Below are positions 20,559 through 28,650 of a stretch of 36,345 bases of DNA, one piece after another. The translations under genes and the position numbers were made by a program. The number at the start of each line of letters is the position of its first letter. Within the stretch, counting starts at the first letter, position 1. The notes beneath the pieces were generated by a model. It worked only from the letters and a program-made list of their open reading frames with translations, was not told where the DNA came from and did no database searches. Origin of the DNA: a virus; the IMG/VR virus record IMGVR_UViG_3300008116_000158, positions 1-36,345 of that record, one strand, 5' to 3'.

Positions 20559-22514
20559 TTATTTTCCTAATTCGAATTGTGATTGAACCATTTGATTATG
20601 CGTTTGGTCGGTCGCACCAAATAATCTGCGGCCTGCTCTAGCATTATCTACATTTTTTTGGCCACCGTAAATGGTAAACGGTTTATAAAAAGAGGCATCT
20701 TTTATAATAACATTATTATAAGCATCAAATGCAGGACTAAATCCCATTGCGGCAATTACTAAACCTTGTGTTGCAACTTGAGCATTCATTGATTTTGCTT
20801 CACCACTTTCTTTAACTGCTTCGGATCCTTTTGCTACCGCTTCTCTCTTTGCAGCTTCAACCCTTGCCTGTTGTAAAGTCTGGCGTGGTGATTGTGTTGT
20901 GGTAGAAGAACCAGAACTAGATGGACTTGTTGAAGTAGAGCTGGAACTACTAGATGAACTGGAACTGGAAGATGAACTCTGTACCGATTCGACAACTAAA
21001 GCAGTCGTTGTTTGTTGGGAAGAAGATGGAGATGTTAATTGTACCGGTGCTGCTGGTGTTGTTGGTGCAGTAGATGTTGATGTTGTTGTCACTACTTTAT
21101 TAATCACAGGATCAGAAACAACAGCAGGTGTTGTGCTAACTGTACCTGAAGAAGAAACTACAGCAACAGGTTCTGTTGTTGTATTGTTATTATTTGTATT
21201 TGTGGAAGAATTTGCCACAGGTACCACATAACCAGGACAAGTTGGACTTGATTGTGCATTTGCTCGGCAAGCTTGTGCTGTTAAGTATGCTTGATAGGCT
21301 GCTGCATAACCAGGACATTGGGGGCTATACAATGTGTTTAATGAACATTGTTGGTTAAAATATGCTTGCTGATAACCAGGACATTCGGAATTGTATAGAG
21401 GATTAGCTGTGCATTGTTGAGTGAAATATGCTTGCTGATAACCAGGACATCCAGAATTATACAAAGGATCTTGTGTGCATCTAAAACTAAAATATGCTTG
21501 TTGGTAACCAGGACAGTTTGGACTATACAACGCACTCAATGAACATTGTTGGTTAAAATATGCTTGCTGATAACCAGGACAAGATGAATTATATAAAGAA
21601 TTGTTGCTACATTGTTGAGCAAAGTAGGCTTGTTGGTAACCAGGACACGATTCGTTATAAAGTGAATTTAAACTACATTGTTGATCGAAATAAGCTTGTT
21701 GGTAACCAGGACAAGTCGGATCATACAATGAACTAATGGTACATTGTTGTGCTTGATAAGCGGCTGCATAACCAGGACAAGATGGTGAATATAGTGGATT
21801 AAGTGTGCATTGGTCAATACCTTGACCTGTTCCACCTAATGCTTGCCAACTAAAAATAGCGGAACTACCTGGTGTAATGTTTAATCCTTGGCCATGATAA
21901 TATTGATAATACTCACCTTTAGATAAATCACCTGCAAATCCTGAAGTGACTGCATTGTAACTAATCATAGCACCAGCAATGCGAGTATCTATTAAACCAG
22001 ATGAGTCAATTTTAATTTCAAAACTATTACCACCTTGTGAACCACAACATTGACTGATATTATACCAGCCATAAGTCATTGAGTTGCCATCACGGAGATA
22101 ATATTGATTTTGACCATTCCAAGAATACAAGTCGGTATGTAATCCATAAATTGTGTAATTATATGCTGGATTCGTTGTGTTCCTTAAATCAACACCAGAA
22201 CAACATCCACCTGATAATCCAGAAGTTTGTGGATTTTGAAATGTTACGAAACCATTTGTTGCAGCCCATGATGTCGTAAAGTTTTGGCCAAACATTGGAA
22301 ATGTAAATCCAAGCGGCACTTCACTATACCAATCATCACCAGTTGAAATATTGACTGCATTTGGATTGTTGTTGATGTTTTGTAAAGGTAAAGCATTAAC
22401 ACCTGTGCCAACAGTTACGGAAAGACCTGGAGCTCCTGGTATTGGTACAGTAACGATTTGAGCGAAAGAACAAGCGGACACCACAAAAAGTAGTGCTGCT
22501 AAAAACTTTTTCAT
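20559..22514 (-). CDS. Large exported protein: nidogen-like domain, Cys repeats, Ser-rich linker
   Basis: 651 residues. An N-terminal export signal ends in a lipobox-like VSAC (12-15) or a signal peptidase site after SFA. Residues 45-230 resemble a nidogen-like (NIDO) beta domain: DDWYSEVPLGFTFPMFGQNF, SWAATNGFVTFQNP. Then eight 22-residue repeats of pattern QC-x4-LY-x3-CPGYQQAYF plus a degenerate ninth, each with two cysteines; a Thr/Ser-rich linker including a long Ser run; and a C-terminal helical domain (RQTLQQARVEAAKREAVAKG). Disulfide-linked repeats point to the periplasm or outside. It may be a surface adhesin, a virion-associated fibre or a secreted factor; no function is shown. Confidence 0.85.
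   Translation of the reverse strand: MKKFLAALLFVVSACSFAQIVTVPIPGAPGLSVTVGTGVNALPLQNINNNPNAVNISTGDDWYSEVPLGFTFPMFGQNFTTSWAATNGFVTFQNPQTSGLSGGCCSGVDLRNTTNPAYNYTIYGLHTDLYSWNGQNQYYLRDGNSMTYGWYNISQCCGSQGGNSFEIKIDSSGLIDTRIAGAMISYNAVTSGFAGDLSKGEYYQYYHGQGLNITPGSSAIFSWQALGGTGQGIDQCTLNPLYSPSCPGYAAAYQAQQCTISSLYDPTCPGYQQAYFDQQCSLNSLYNESCPGYQQAYFAQQCSNNSLYNSSCPGYQQAYFNQQCSLSALYSPNCPGYQQAYFSFRCTQDPLYNSGCPGYQQAYFTQQCTANPLYNSECPGYQQAYFNQQCSLNTLYSPQCPGYAAAYQAYLTAQACRANAQSSPTCPGYVVPVANSSTNTNNNNTTTEPVAVVSSSGTVSTTPAVVSDPVINKVVTTTSTSTAPTTPAAPVQLTSPSSSQQTTTALVVESVQSSSSSSSSSSSSSSTSTSPSSSGSSTTTQSPRQTLQQARVEAAKREAVAKGSEAVKESGEAKSMNAQVATQGLVIAAMGFSPAFDAYNNVIIKDASFYKPFTIYGGQKNVDNARAGRRLFGATDQTHNQMVQSQFELGK
20899..20985 (-). 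repeat. Serine-coding low-complexity tract
   Basis: Encodes a long run of serines followed by Ser/Thr/Pro residues in the large exported protein, a flexible linker between the Cys repeats and the C-terminal domain. The antisense strand shows an acidic open frame that is only a shadow of this tract. Confidence 0.85.
21228..21812 (-). repeat. Tandem 66-base coding repeats (about nine units)
   Basis: Eight units of 66 bases and a degenerate ninth, each coding QC-x4-LY-x3-CPGY-x3-Y. The DNA segment ataaccaggaca recurs at close to 66-base spacing. Copies differ mostly at codon position 3 and at the x residues, so they are old enough to be under protein-level selection. Confidence 0.92.
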
Positions 22515-22990
22515 TAATCTTTACTCTTGATTTTTTGTGGCTTACGATTTGGATCTGCTTCCCAAACCACTTTAGCTTCGTTACCAATTTTACCATCAAC
22601 TGGACATGGAGTACCAGCATTCATCATAGCTGTAAACACACGTTCATCTTGGCAAAGAGTAGCGACAGCAGCTACTTTCATACCCATGTCATAAAGAGTT
22701 TTGGATAATTTTAAGCGCTCACAATTTTTATCGACAAAAGTGGAACCAATTGCGATACCAAGAATTTGAGTTTGAGCTGCACCAGAAACACCAACAGCAC
22801 AAAGGTCATTATTAATGGATGTGATATTTGGTGCCACTGCTGTTGGGGGTGGTGATTTTATGGTTGTGGTACTGTTAGAAGTGGAATCACTGGTACTTCT
22901 AGTTGTAGAATCGGTTACGATAGGGTCAGCAAATACGTTGCCAACAAATAACATTACTGTTATAATTGGTAATATCTTACTTTTTAACAT
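22514..22990 (-). CDS. Exported small protein with signal peptide
   Basis: 158 residues. MLKSKILPIITVMLFVGNVFA is a classic signal peptide with cleavage before DP. A Ser/Thr-rich stretch (25-45) leads into a globular part with four cysteines: DLCAVGVSGAAQTQILGIAI, FVDKNCERLKLSKTLYDMG, ATLCQDERVF, AGTPCPVDG. I recall similar proteins in T4-like marine phages without a known role. First gene of the minus-strand island, transcribed from the late promoter at 23119. Its stop overlaps the ATG of the large exported protein. Confidence 0.75.
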   Translation of the reverse strand: MLKSKILPIITVMLFVGNVFADPIVTDSTTRSTSDSTSNSTTTIKSPPPTAVAPNITSINNDLCAVGVSGAAQTQILGIAIGSTFVDKNCERLKLSKTLYDMGMKVAAVATLCQDERVFTAMMNAGTPCPVDGKIGNEAKVVWEADPNRKPQKIKSKD

Positions 22991-23070
22991 TTATTTTTGA
23001 TAAAGGTTGTCCTCTACCATCCTCTGTTAGTTTTGTTATTGGGGGATAATAAAGAATACCGAATGTCAGA

Positions 23071-23099
23071 TTGACACGGAAGAATAAAACAGATATAAT
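23071..23099 (+). promoter_or_regulatory. Perfect-consensus sigma70 promoter for the polymerase block
   Basis: TTGACA (23071-23076), 17-base spacer, TATAAT (23094-23099), exact consensus in both hexamers. Start expected near 23106, about 35 bases ahead of the LSm-like gene and then gp43. Confidence 0.88.
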
Positions 23100-23118
23100 T
23101 TCATTTCAACTACATACT

Positions 23119-23126
23119 TATTTATA
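23119..23126 (-). promoter_or_regulatory. Late promoter octamer for the minus-strand island
   Basis: TATAAATA on the minus strand, start expected near 23113, about 120 bases ahead of the ATG at 22990. It faces the early-type promoter at 23071 and the two start sites are only a few bases apart. Confidence 0.7.
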
Positions 23127-23140
23127 CCATGGAGAAATAA

Positions 23141-23455
23141 ATGAAGATTTTGACGTTAAAATTAGTAACCGGTGAAGAAGTTTTGGGTGAAATTGAATCT
23201 GAATCGGAGACAGAATTCGTATTGGTCAATCCTGTTGGTATTGCCATTGTTCGTGATCCAAAGACTGGTCAACCCAATGTTGGTTTTGCACCATTTCCCA
23301 TTCATGCCGAACAAAAGACTGGTGCCACGGTTGCCTTGAACAAGAAGAATGTAGTATACTCCTATGTTCCAGCCGAAGATTTTATCAATAATTACAATCA
23401 AATTTTTGGATCTGGAATTGTTCTTCCTCCAACCAAAACACTAATTACAGGTTAA
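23141..23455 (+). CDS. LSm-like small protein upstream of DNA polymerase
   Basis: 104 residues. MKILTLKLVTGEEVLGEIES matches the start of the product at 1883, with a following beta-rich region (FVLVNPVGIAIV) and a conserved-type FAPFPIHA segment, consistent with the Sm/LSm-like family found in T4-like phages. ATGGAG before the ATG gives the ribosome site. Its stop shares the A of the gp43 ATG, so polymerase translation is coupled to it. Possible RNA-binding or regulatory role (inference). Confidence 0.65.
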   Translation: MKILTLKLVTGEEVLGEIESESETEFVLVNPVGIAIVRDPKTGQPNVGFAPFPIHAEQKTGATVALNKKNVVYSYVPAEDFINNYNQIFGSGIVLPPTKTLITG

Positions 23456-25989
23456 TGAGTTCTTTTTATACTAATGTTCAGAGTATCGGTGGTAACATAC
23501 TCTATCGTGGCATTCAAAACGGCAAGAAAGTAAAAGCAAAGGTAGATTATACACCTTCTCTTTTCTTGCCATCCAAAAAAATCACCAACTTTACAAATCT
23601 AGAAGGTGATTATCTAGACGAAAAGAAGTTTCAAAATATCAAGGCTGCCAGAGATTACATCAAGCAATTTGAGGGTGTTTCTGGTGCATCCAAGATTTAT
23701 GGCCAAACTCGGTTCGAATATGCCTTTATTGCCGATCAACATCATGGTATGGTTGACTATGACTTTGATAAAATCGCAATCGCTGTAATCGATATCGAGG
23801 TTGGCTCAGAGAATGGCTTTCCTGATCCATACGAAGCAAACGAACCCATCACAGCAATTTGTATAAAATTTCTTAATGGTCAACCAATCGTTTTTGGTTG
23901 TGGTGCTTATGAAGTTCAAGAAGGTGAAATCTATATTCGATGTAAAGATGAATATAATCTTTGCAAGAAATTTCTTGAATTCTGGAAAGACAAATATCCT
24001 GATATCGTTACTGGTTGGAATACAAAGTTCTTTGATATACCATATCTTATCAATCGATTCAAAAAAATTCTTGGTGAAGATGAATCCAAGAAATTATCAC
24101 CATGGAATTACATCACAGAACGTAAGGCATATGTAAACAACCGACAATTGACTGATTATACACTTGTTGGTTTATCATCACTCGATTATATTGAACTATA
24201 CAAATGGTACGCACCTGGTGGTAAATCACAAGAATCATATCGTTTGGATAATATTGCTCAAGTAGAACTTGGTGAAGGCAAACTAGACTATGATGAGTAT
24301 GATAATCTTCATGCTCTATATCGTTTGAACTTCCAAAAATTCATTGAGTATAACATTCGAGATGTGGATTTGATTCTCAAATTAGAAGATAAATTGAAAC
24401 TGCTTGAATTGGCAGTTACTCTTGCATACGACACCAAATCAAACTTTGAAGATGTATTTGCACAGACAAGAATGTGGGACGCACTTACATATTCTTATTT
24501 GCGTGAGAAGTCTATCATTGTTCCACCAAGAGTTGTTAAAGACAAAGATTCAGCATTTGAAGGTGCCTATGTTAAAACACCACAAGTTGGTCTACATGAT
24601 TGGGTTGCCTCGTTTGACTTGAATAGTTTGTATCCACATTTGATGATGCAATATAACATTTCACCAGAAACTCTCATAGAACCCGAAAACTATACAGACG
24701 CCATGCGTGATATACTTTCACAAGGTGTTTCTGTTGATAGAATGTTGAAGAAAGAAATAGACACATCGAAACTAGAAGGTGCAACAATCACACCAAATGG
24801 TCAATTCTTCCGTACCGACTTTCAAGGCTTTCTACCTAAGATGATGGAAGAAATGTATGAAGATAGAAAGAAGTTTAAGAAGTTGATGCTTCAAGCAAAA
24901 CAGGAGTATGAAAATGAAACGGATAGCTCGAAGAAGTATGAAATTGAAAAACGAATTGCCAAATATAACAACATACAGTTGGCTAAGAAAGTATCACTTA
25001 ATAGTGCTTACGGTGCTCTCGGTTCTCAATACTTTCGCTTTTATGACCTGCGCATGGCTCTTGGCGTCACTACTGCGGGGCAATTAAGTATTCGGTGGAT
25101 AGAAAACAAAATCAATGAATGGATGAATAAATTATTAAAAACGGAGAAAGATTATGTTATTGCGAGTGATACTGATTCCATTTATCTTAATCTTGGTCCT
25201 CTTGTTGAGAATGTCGTTAAAACACCGATGGAAACTATTAAAGTTATCTCCATCATGGATAGAATCTGTGAAGATAAAATTCAACCATACATTGATAGAA
25301 GTTACAAAGAGTTGGCTGACTACGTTAACGCATATCAGCAGAAGATGGAAATGAAACGAGAAGGCCTGTCCAACAAAGGTATCTGGACTGCCAAGAAACG
25401 ATACATTCTAAATGTGTATAATAATGAAGGTGTGCAATATAAAGAACCACAGATGAAAGTCATGGGTCTTGAGATGATTAAATCATCTACACCATCAGCC
25501 ATTCGTGAGAAGATGAAAGAAGCAATTCAATTGATGGTGAACGGCACACAAGATGATATTCACAAGTTTATTGATAACTTTAGAAAAGAATTTAAAACAT
25601 TACCCGTGGAAGAGATTTCTTTTCCACGTGGGCTCAACGGTCTAAATACCTATTCCGATTCATTGACATTGTATAAAAAGGGAACACCGATCCACGTCAA
25701 AGGTGCTATTCTTTATAACCACAATCTAAAACAAAAAAATCTAACTAAAAAATATCCACTCATTCAAGAAGGTGAAAAAGTTAAATTCACCTATCTAAAG
25801 ATGCCTAATCCATTTAAAGATACTGTGATTTCGTATCCATCTCGATTACCAAAAGAGTTTGAACTACAACAGTATATCGATTACGATATGCAATTCGAAA
25901 AAGCATTCTTAGAACCAATTAAAGTAATTCTCGATTGTATGGGTTGGAAAACAGAGAAAACTAATTCAATAGAGGACTTCTTCTCATGA
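23455..25989 (+). CDS. gp43: gp43 family B DNA polymerase
   Basis: 844 residues, complete (T4 gp43: 898), with no intein, intron or split. Exonuclease: DIE (113-115), N-x3-FD with D194, and Y299-x3-D303. Polymerase: DLNSLYP (388-394), KVSLNSAYG with N516, and DTDS (572-575). Replicates the genome with clamp gp45. Overlaps both neighbours by 1 and 4 bases. Driven by the consensus promoter at 23071. Confidence 0.97.
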   Translation: MSSFYTNVQSIGGNILYRGIQNGKKVKAKVDYTPSLFLPSKKITNFTNLEGDYLDEKKFQNIKAARDYIKQFEGVSGASKIYGQTRFEYAFIADQHHGMVDYDFDKIAIAVIDIEVGSENGFPDPYEANEPITAICIKFLNGQPIVFGCGAYEVQEGEIYIRCKDEYNLCKKFLEFWKDKYPDIVTGWNTKFFDIPYLINRFKKILGEDESKKLSPWNYITERKAYVNNRQLTDYTLVGLSSLDYIELYKWYAPGGKSQESYRLDNIAQVELGEGKLDYDEYDNLHALYRLNFQKFIEYNIRDVDLILKLEDKLKLLELAVTLAYDTKSNFEDVFAQTRMWDALTYSYLREKSIIVPPRVVKDKDSAFEGAYVKTPQVGLHDWVASFDLNSLYPHLMMQYNISPETLIEPENYTDAMRDILSQGVSVDRMLKKEIDTSKLEGATITPNGQFFRTDFQGFLPKMMEEMYEDRKKFKKLMLQAKQEYENETDSSKKYEIEKRIAKYNNIQLAKKVSLNSAYGALGSQYFRFYDLRMALGVTTAGQLSIRWIENKINEWMNKLLKTEKDYVIASDTDSIYLNLGPLVENVVKTPMETIKVISIMDRICEDKIQPYIDRSYKELADYVNAYQQKMEMKREGLSNKGIWTAKKRYILNVYNNEGVQYKEPQMKVMGLEMIKSSTPSAIREKMKEAIQLMVNGTQDDIHKFIDNFRKEFKTLPVEEISFPRGLNGLNTYSDSLTLYKKGTPIHVKGAILYNHNLKQKNLTKKYPLIQEGEKVKFTYLKMPNPFKDTVISYPSRLPKEFELQQYIDYDMQFEKAFLEPIKVILDCMGWKTEKTNSIEDFFS

Positions 25990-27002
25990 TATTAATTATA
26001 TTAACATTACTATCAGCATTATTACTATCTGGTATTGCAGCCTATTATTCTATCATTGGTTTGGCAGCAATTTTTACTGGTGCATTCTGGCCAATCGTTT
26101 TTATGGGTTCTGTTCTTGAAGCCAGTAAGTTGGTCACCGCATCATGGTTATATCGAAATTGGAAAACTTGTCCAAGATTATTAAAATATTACTTAACATC
26201 TTCTGTGGTAATATTAATGATAATCACAAGTATGGGTATTTTTGGATTTTTATCTAAAGCACACATTGATTCCACTTTAGAAGCCGGTGCAAATTCTGTT
26301 GAAATACGAACACTCAATCAACAAGAAAAGATTGTTAAAGAACGATTAGATTATTTACTGAAACGTGCTGGTAATCCAGAAACAGCATCAGCCAATGTTG
26401 ACCGACAAATTCAACAAACACAAAAAGAACTGGCAGAAATCAATAAGAAAAAACTACCACTTCTTAAAGAAGAAAACAAATTAATTGCCGAAGTAGGACC
26501 CATCAAATATATTGGTGATATGATATATGGCACCGAAGATGCCAATGCCATTGATAAGGCAGTTCGTTTGGTAATATTGTTAATAATGGTTGTATTTGAC
26601 CCGCTAGCTGTGTTATTATTAATAGCAGCAAATATGTCTTTACAACAAAGAAATGGTATTGTAGTAAAAAAAGATGAAATTGTTGGTATAGTACCAGATA
26701 TTCCAGTCTTTACTGAAAAGAAAGAAGTTGAAGAAGAAAAGGTTGAAATACCCAAAGACAATATAGTTCAAATCGAGGAAAAGCAGGAAGAAAAAATTGT
26801 AATTGATGAAGCTTCAGGTGAAACTATACCTCCTTTAGTTGTTCATCAAGCACCAGGCATCTATACAGAACACCATCAGATTGATGAACCAGCTAAAAAG
26901 TTAGAGCCTAAGTATGATTATGAAGAAGAATTTGCCTTCAAAGAAAAAGAAGAAAAGGCAAAGAAAGACAAGCAAATTAAATTAGATGGTGGTGACTTTT
27001 AA
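25986..27002 (+). CDS. Multi-pass membrane protein with coiled coil and acidic tail
   Basis: 338 residues. Three hydrophobic helices in the first 92 residues, a coiled coil from about 108 to 165, a fourth hydrophobic helix near 192-215, and a long Glu/Lys-rich C-terminal tail. From memory, a protein of this type lies between gp43 and uvsX in other T4-like marine phages, often with no role assigned. It could anchor replication to the membrane (inference). Coupled to gp43 by a 4-base overlap, which is striking for a membrane protein. Confidence 0.75.
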   Translation: MILIILTLLSALLLSGIAAYYSIIGLAAIFTGAFWPIVFMGSVLEASKLVTASWLYRNWKTCPRLLKYYLTSSVVILMIITSMGIFGFLSKAHIDSTLEAGANSVEIRTLNQQEKIVKERLDYLLKRAGNPETASANVDRQIQQTQKELAEINKKKLPLLKEENKLIAEVGPIKYIGDMIYGTEDANAIDKAVRLVILLIMVVFDPLAVLLLIAANMSLQQRNGIVVKKDEIVGIVPDIPVFTEKKEVEEEKVEIPKDNIVQIEEKQEEKIVIDEASGETIPPLVVHQAPGIYTEHHQIDEPAKKLEPKYDYEEEFAFKEKEEKAKKDKQIKLDGGDF

Positions 27003-27013
27003 AAAGGAAAATT

Positions 27014-28090
27014 ATGAGTATACTTGATAAGATTAAGAAGAACAGTAGCATTAAAGAATCAGCAATTCTTTCAAAGTCTAAGTTCTTTACTGACAAAGAT
27101 ATGATACCAACGGCAATTCCCATTATCAATGTGGCCTTGTCTGGTCGTTTGGATGGTGGTTTAACACCAGGTCTTACAATGTGGGCCGGTCCATCTAAAC
27201 ATTTTAAAACAGCCTTTAGTTTACTGATGGCAAAATCTTATTTGGACAAATATGAAGATGCGGCTCTTTTATTCTACGATAGTGAGTTTGGTACTCCTCA
27301 AAGCTATTTTGACAGTTTCGGCATCGATACTGAGCGTGTATTGCACACTCCCCTTACAGATATCGAACAGCTCAAATTCGACATTATGCAGCAGCTTACG
27401 AACCTTGATAGGGGTGACCGATTAATTATTGTAATCGATTCTATCGGTAATCTGGCTTCTAAGAAAGAAGTTGAAGATGCACTTGAAGGTAAATCGGTTG
27501 CTGATATGTCCCGTGCTAAACAAGTTAAAAGTTTGTTTCGTATGGTGACACCACATCTCACGATGAAAGATGTGCCAATGATTGTTGTGAATCATACTTA
27601 TAAAGAAATTGGTATGTTCCCTAAAGATATCGTTGGTGGTGGTACAGGTTCATATTACTCTGCCGATAATATTTTCATTATTGGTCGCCAACAAGAAAAA
27701 GAAGGCACAGAAGTTGTTGGTTACAATTTTATAATTAATGTTGAAAAATCCCGTTATGTTAAAGAAAAATCTAAAATTCCCGTTACTGTATCTTTTGATG
27801 GTGGTATTAGTAGGTGGAGCGGCCTACTTGATATTGCACTTGAGTCCGGACATGTTGTTAAACCATCCAATGGTTGGTATTCGTCCGTAGATGCTGATGG
27901 TGTAGTATCAGATAAAAAATATCGTATCAAAGAAGTTGACACTAAAGAATTCTGGTTACCAATTTTAAAGCAGAAATCATTTCAAGATTTCATTAAGAAC
28001 AAATATCAAATTGCTGCTGGTAGTATTATGCAAGAAGATGTTGAAGAAGCTTTTGAAGTTGAAACTATGAATGGAACTGAAGATGAGTAA
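27014..28090 (+). CDS. uvsX: UvsX RecA-like recombinase
   Basis: 358 residues (T4: 391). Catalyses strand invasion for recombination-dependent replication. Walker A GPSKHFKT (59-66) matches the T4 form; LLFYDSEFGTP and LIIVIDSIGNLASKKE supply the catalytic Glu and Walker B Asp. An acidic C-terminus (EDVEEAFEVETMNGTEDE) fits the family. AAGGAAA precedes the ATG. Overlaps the next small gene by 8 bases. Confidence 0.96.
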   Translation: MSILDKIKKNSSIKESAILSKSKFFTDKDMIPTAIPIINVALSGRLDGGLTPGLTMWAGPSKHFKTAFSLLMAKSYLDKYEDAALLFYDSEFGTPQSYFDSFGIDTERVLHTPLTDIEQLKFDIMQQLTNLDRGDRLIIVIDSIGNLASKKEVEDALEGKSVADMSRAKQVKSLFRMVTPHLTMKDVPMIVVNHTYKEIGMFPKDIVGGGTGSYYSADNIFIIGRQQEKEGTEVVGYNFIINVEKSRYVKEKSKIPVTVSFDGGISRWSGLLDIALESGHVVKPSNGWYSSVDADGVVSDKKYRIKEVDTKEFWLPILKQKSFQDFIKNKYQIAAGSIMQEDVEEAFEVETMNGTEDE

Positions 28091-28334
28091 TGAAGAAGCT
28101 AAAGTAAAACATAGCAAACGAATTTACCAAAAAAAGAATACAGTAGAAAAAAAAGTTAAGTTGGCCAAAGCTTACAAATGGACTGACGCACTAAAGCAAC
28201 CACATAGGTATCTAAAGTGTTCTTTGTTTAGTTGTGGTAATAAACATTGTATTTTCTGTGGCAATCCAAGAAAAATTTGGAAAGAAGATACGATACAAGA
28301 GAAACGTCAAAAACAAAAGGTGAATGATGATTGA
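28083..28334 (+). CDS. Small zinc-ribbon-like protein between uvsX and gp41
   Basis: 83 residues from ATG 28083. Basic helical first half, then four cysteines, CSLFSCGNKHCIFCGNPRKI, in a C-x4-C-x4-C-x2-C arrangement likely to bind zinc. A similar NPRK-W Cys-rich protein is common in this slot in T4-like marine phages (memory). Function unknown; neighbours suggest a replication or recombination helper. An in-frame ATG 12 bases upstream cannot be excluded. Confidence 0.7.
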   Translation: MSNEEAKVKHSKRIYQKKNTVEKKVKLAKAYKWTDALKQPHRYLKCSLFSCGNKHCIFCGNPRKIWKEDTIQEKRQKQKVNDD

Positions 28335-28650
28335 AGGAATAGATTACTGTTTCATTTATCCGAAGAATGATGAAACTGCGGTACATATTAAATTCTTAGA
28401 GGGACCATATAAGAATACCGTATTCAAATATGGTAAGGTAAAATTTAAAGAAGAAGATCAGCAAGTGTATTTACTTTTTGCCTATGATGTGATAGAATCT
28501 CCAGTAGAAAAGCCAAAGAAGTTGGAAAAAGATACCGACTTTAAAAACTATATTGGCAATTTATTAGTAGAAATTATGGGTAGTAACATTGAACAGGAAA
28601 TAGTGGATGAAGCTGGAACAAACGATATTAAAGAATCTAATTTACAATGA
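28327..28650 (+). CDS. Conserved hypothetical protein ahead of gp41
   Basis: 107 residues: MIEGIDYCFIYPKNDETAVH, an LEGPYKNTVFKYGKVKFKEE beta region, then an acidic helical C-terminus (NLLVEIMGSNIEQEIVDEAG). ATG 28327 is 6 bases after AGG; ATG 28324 is the alternative. It overlaps gp41 by 44 bases, so the two are coupled. No known motif. Confidence 0.7.
   Translation: MIEGIDYCFIYPKNDETAVHIKFLEGPYKNTVFKYGKVKFKEEDQQVYLLFAYDVIESPVEKPKKLEKDTDFKNYIGNLLVEIMGSNIEQEIVDEAGTNDIKESNLQ

Noticed and set aside
20899-21231. Plus-strand acidic frame opposite the large exported protein
   Set aside because: It is the antisense image of Ser/Thr-rich codons and has no start signal.
21228-21812. Possible CRISPR or non-coding tandem array
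   Set aside because: Repeats are contiguous with no spacers and keep a 22-residue reading frame with variation at codon position 3.
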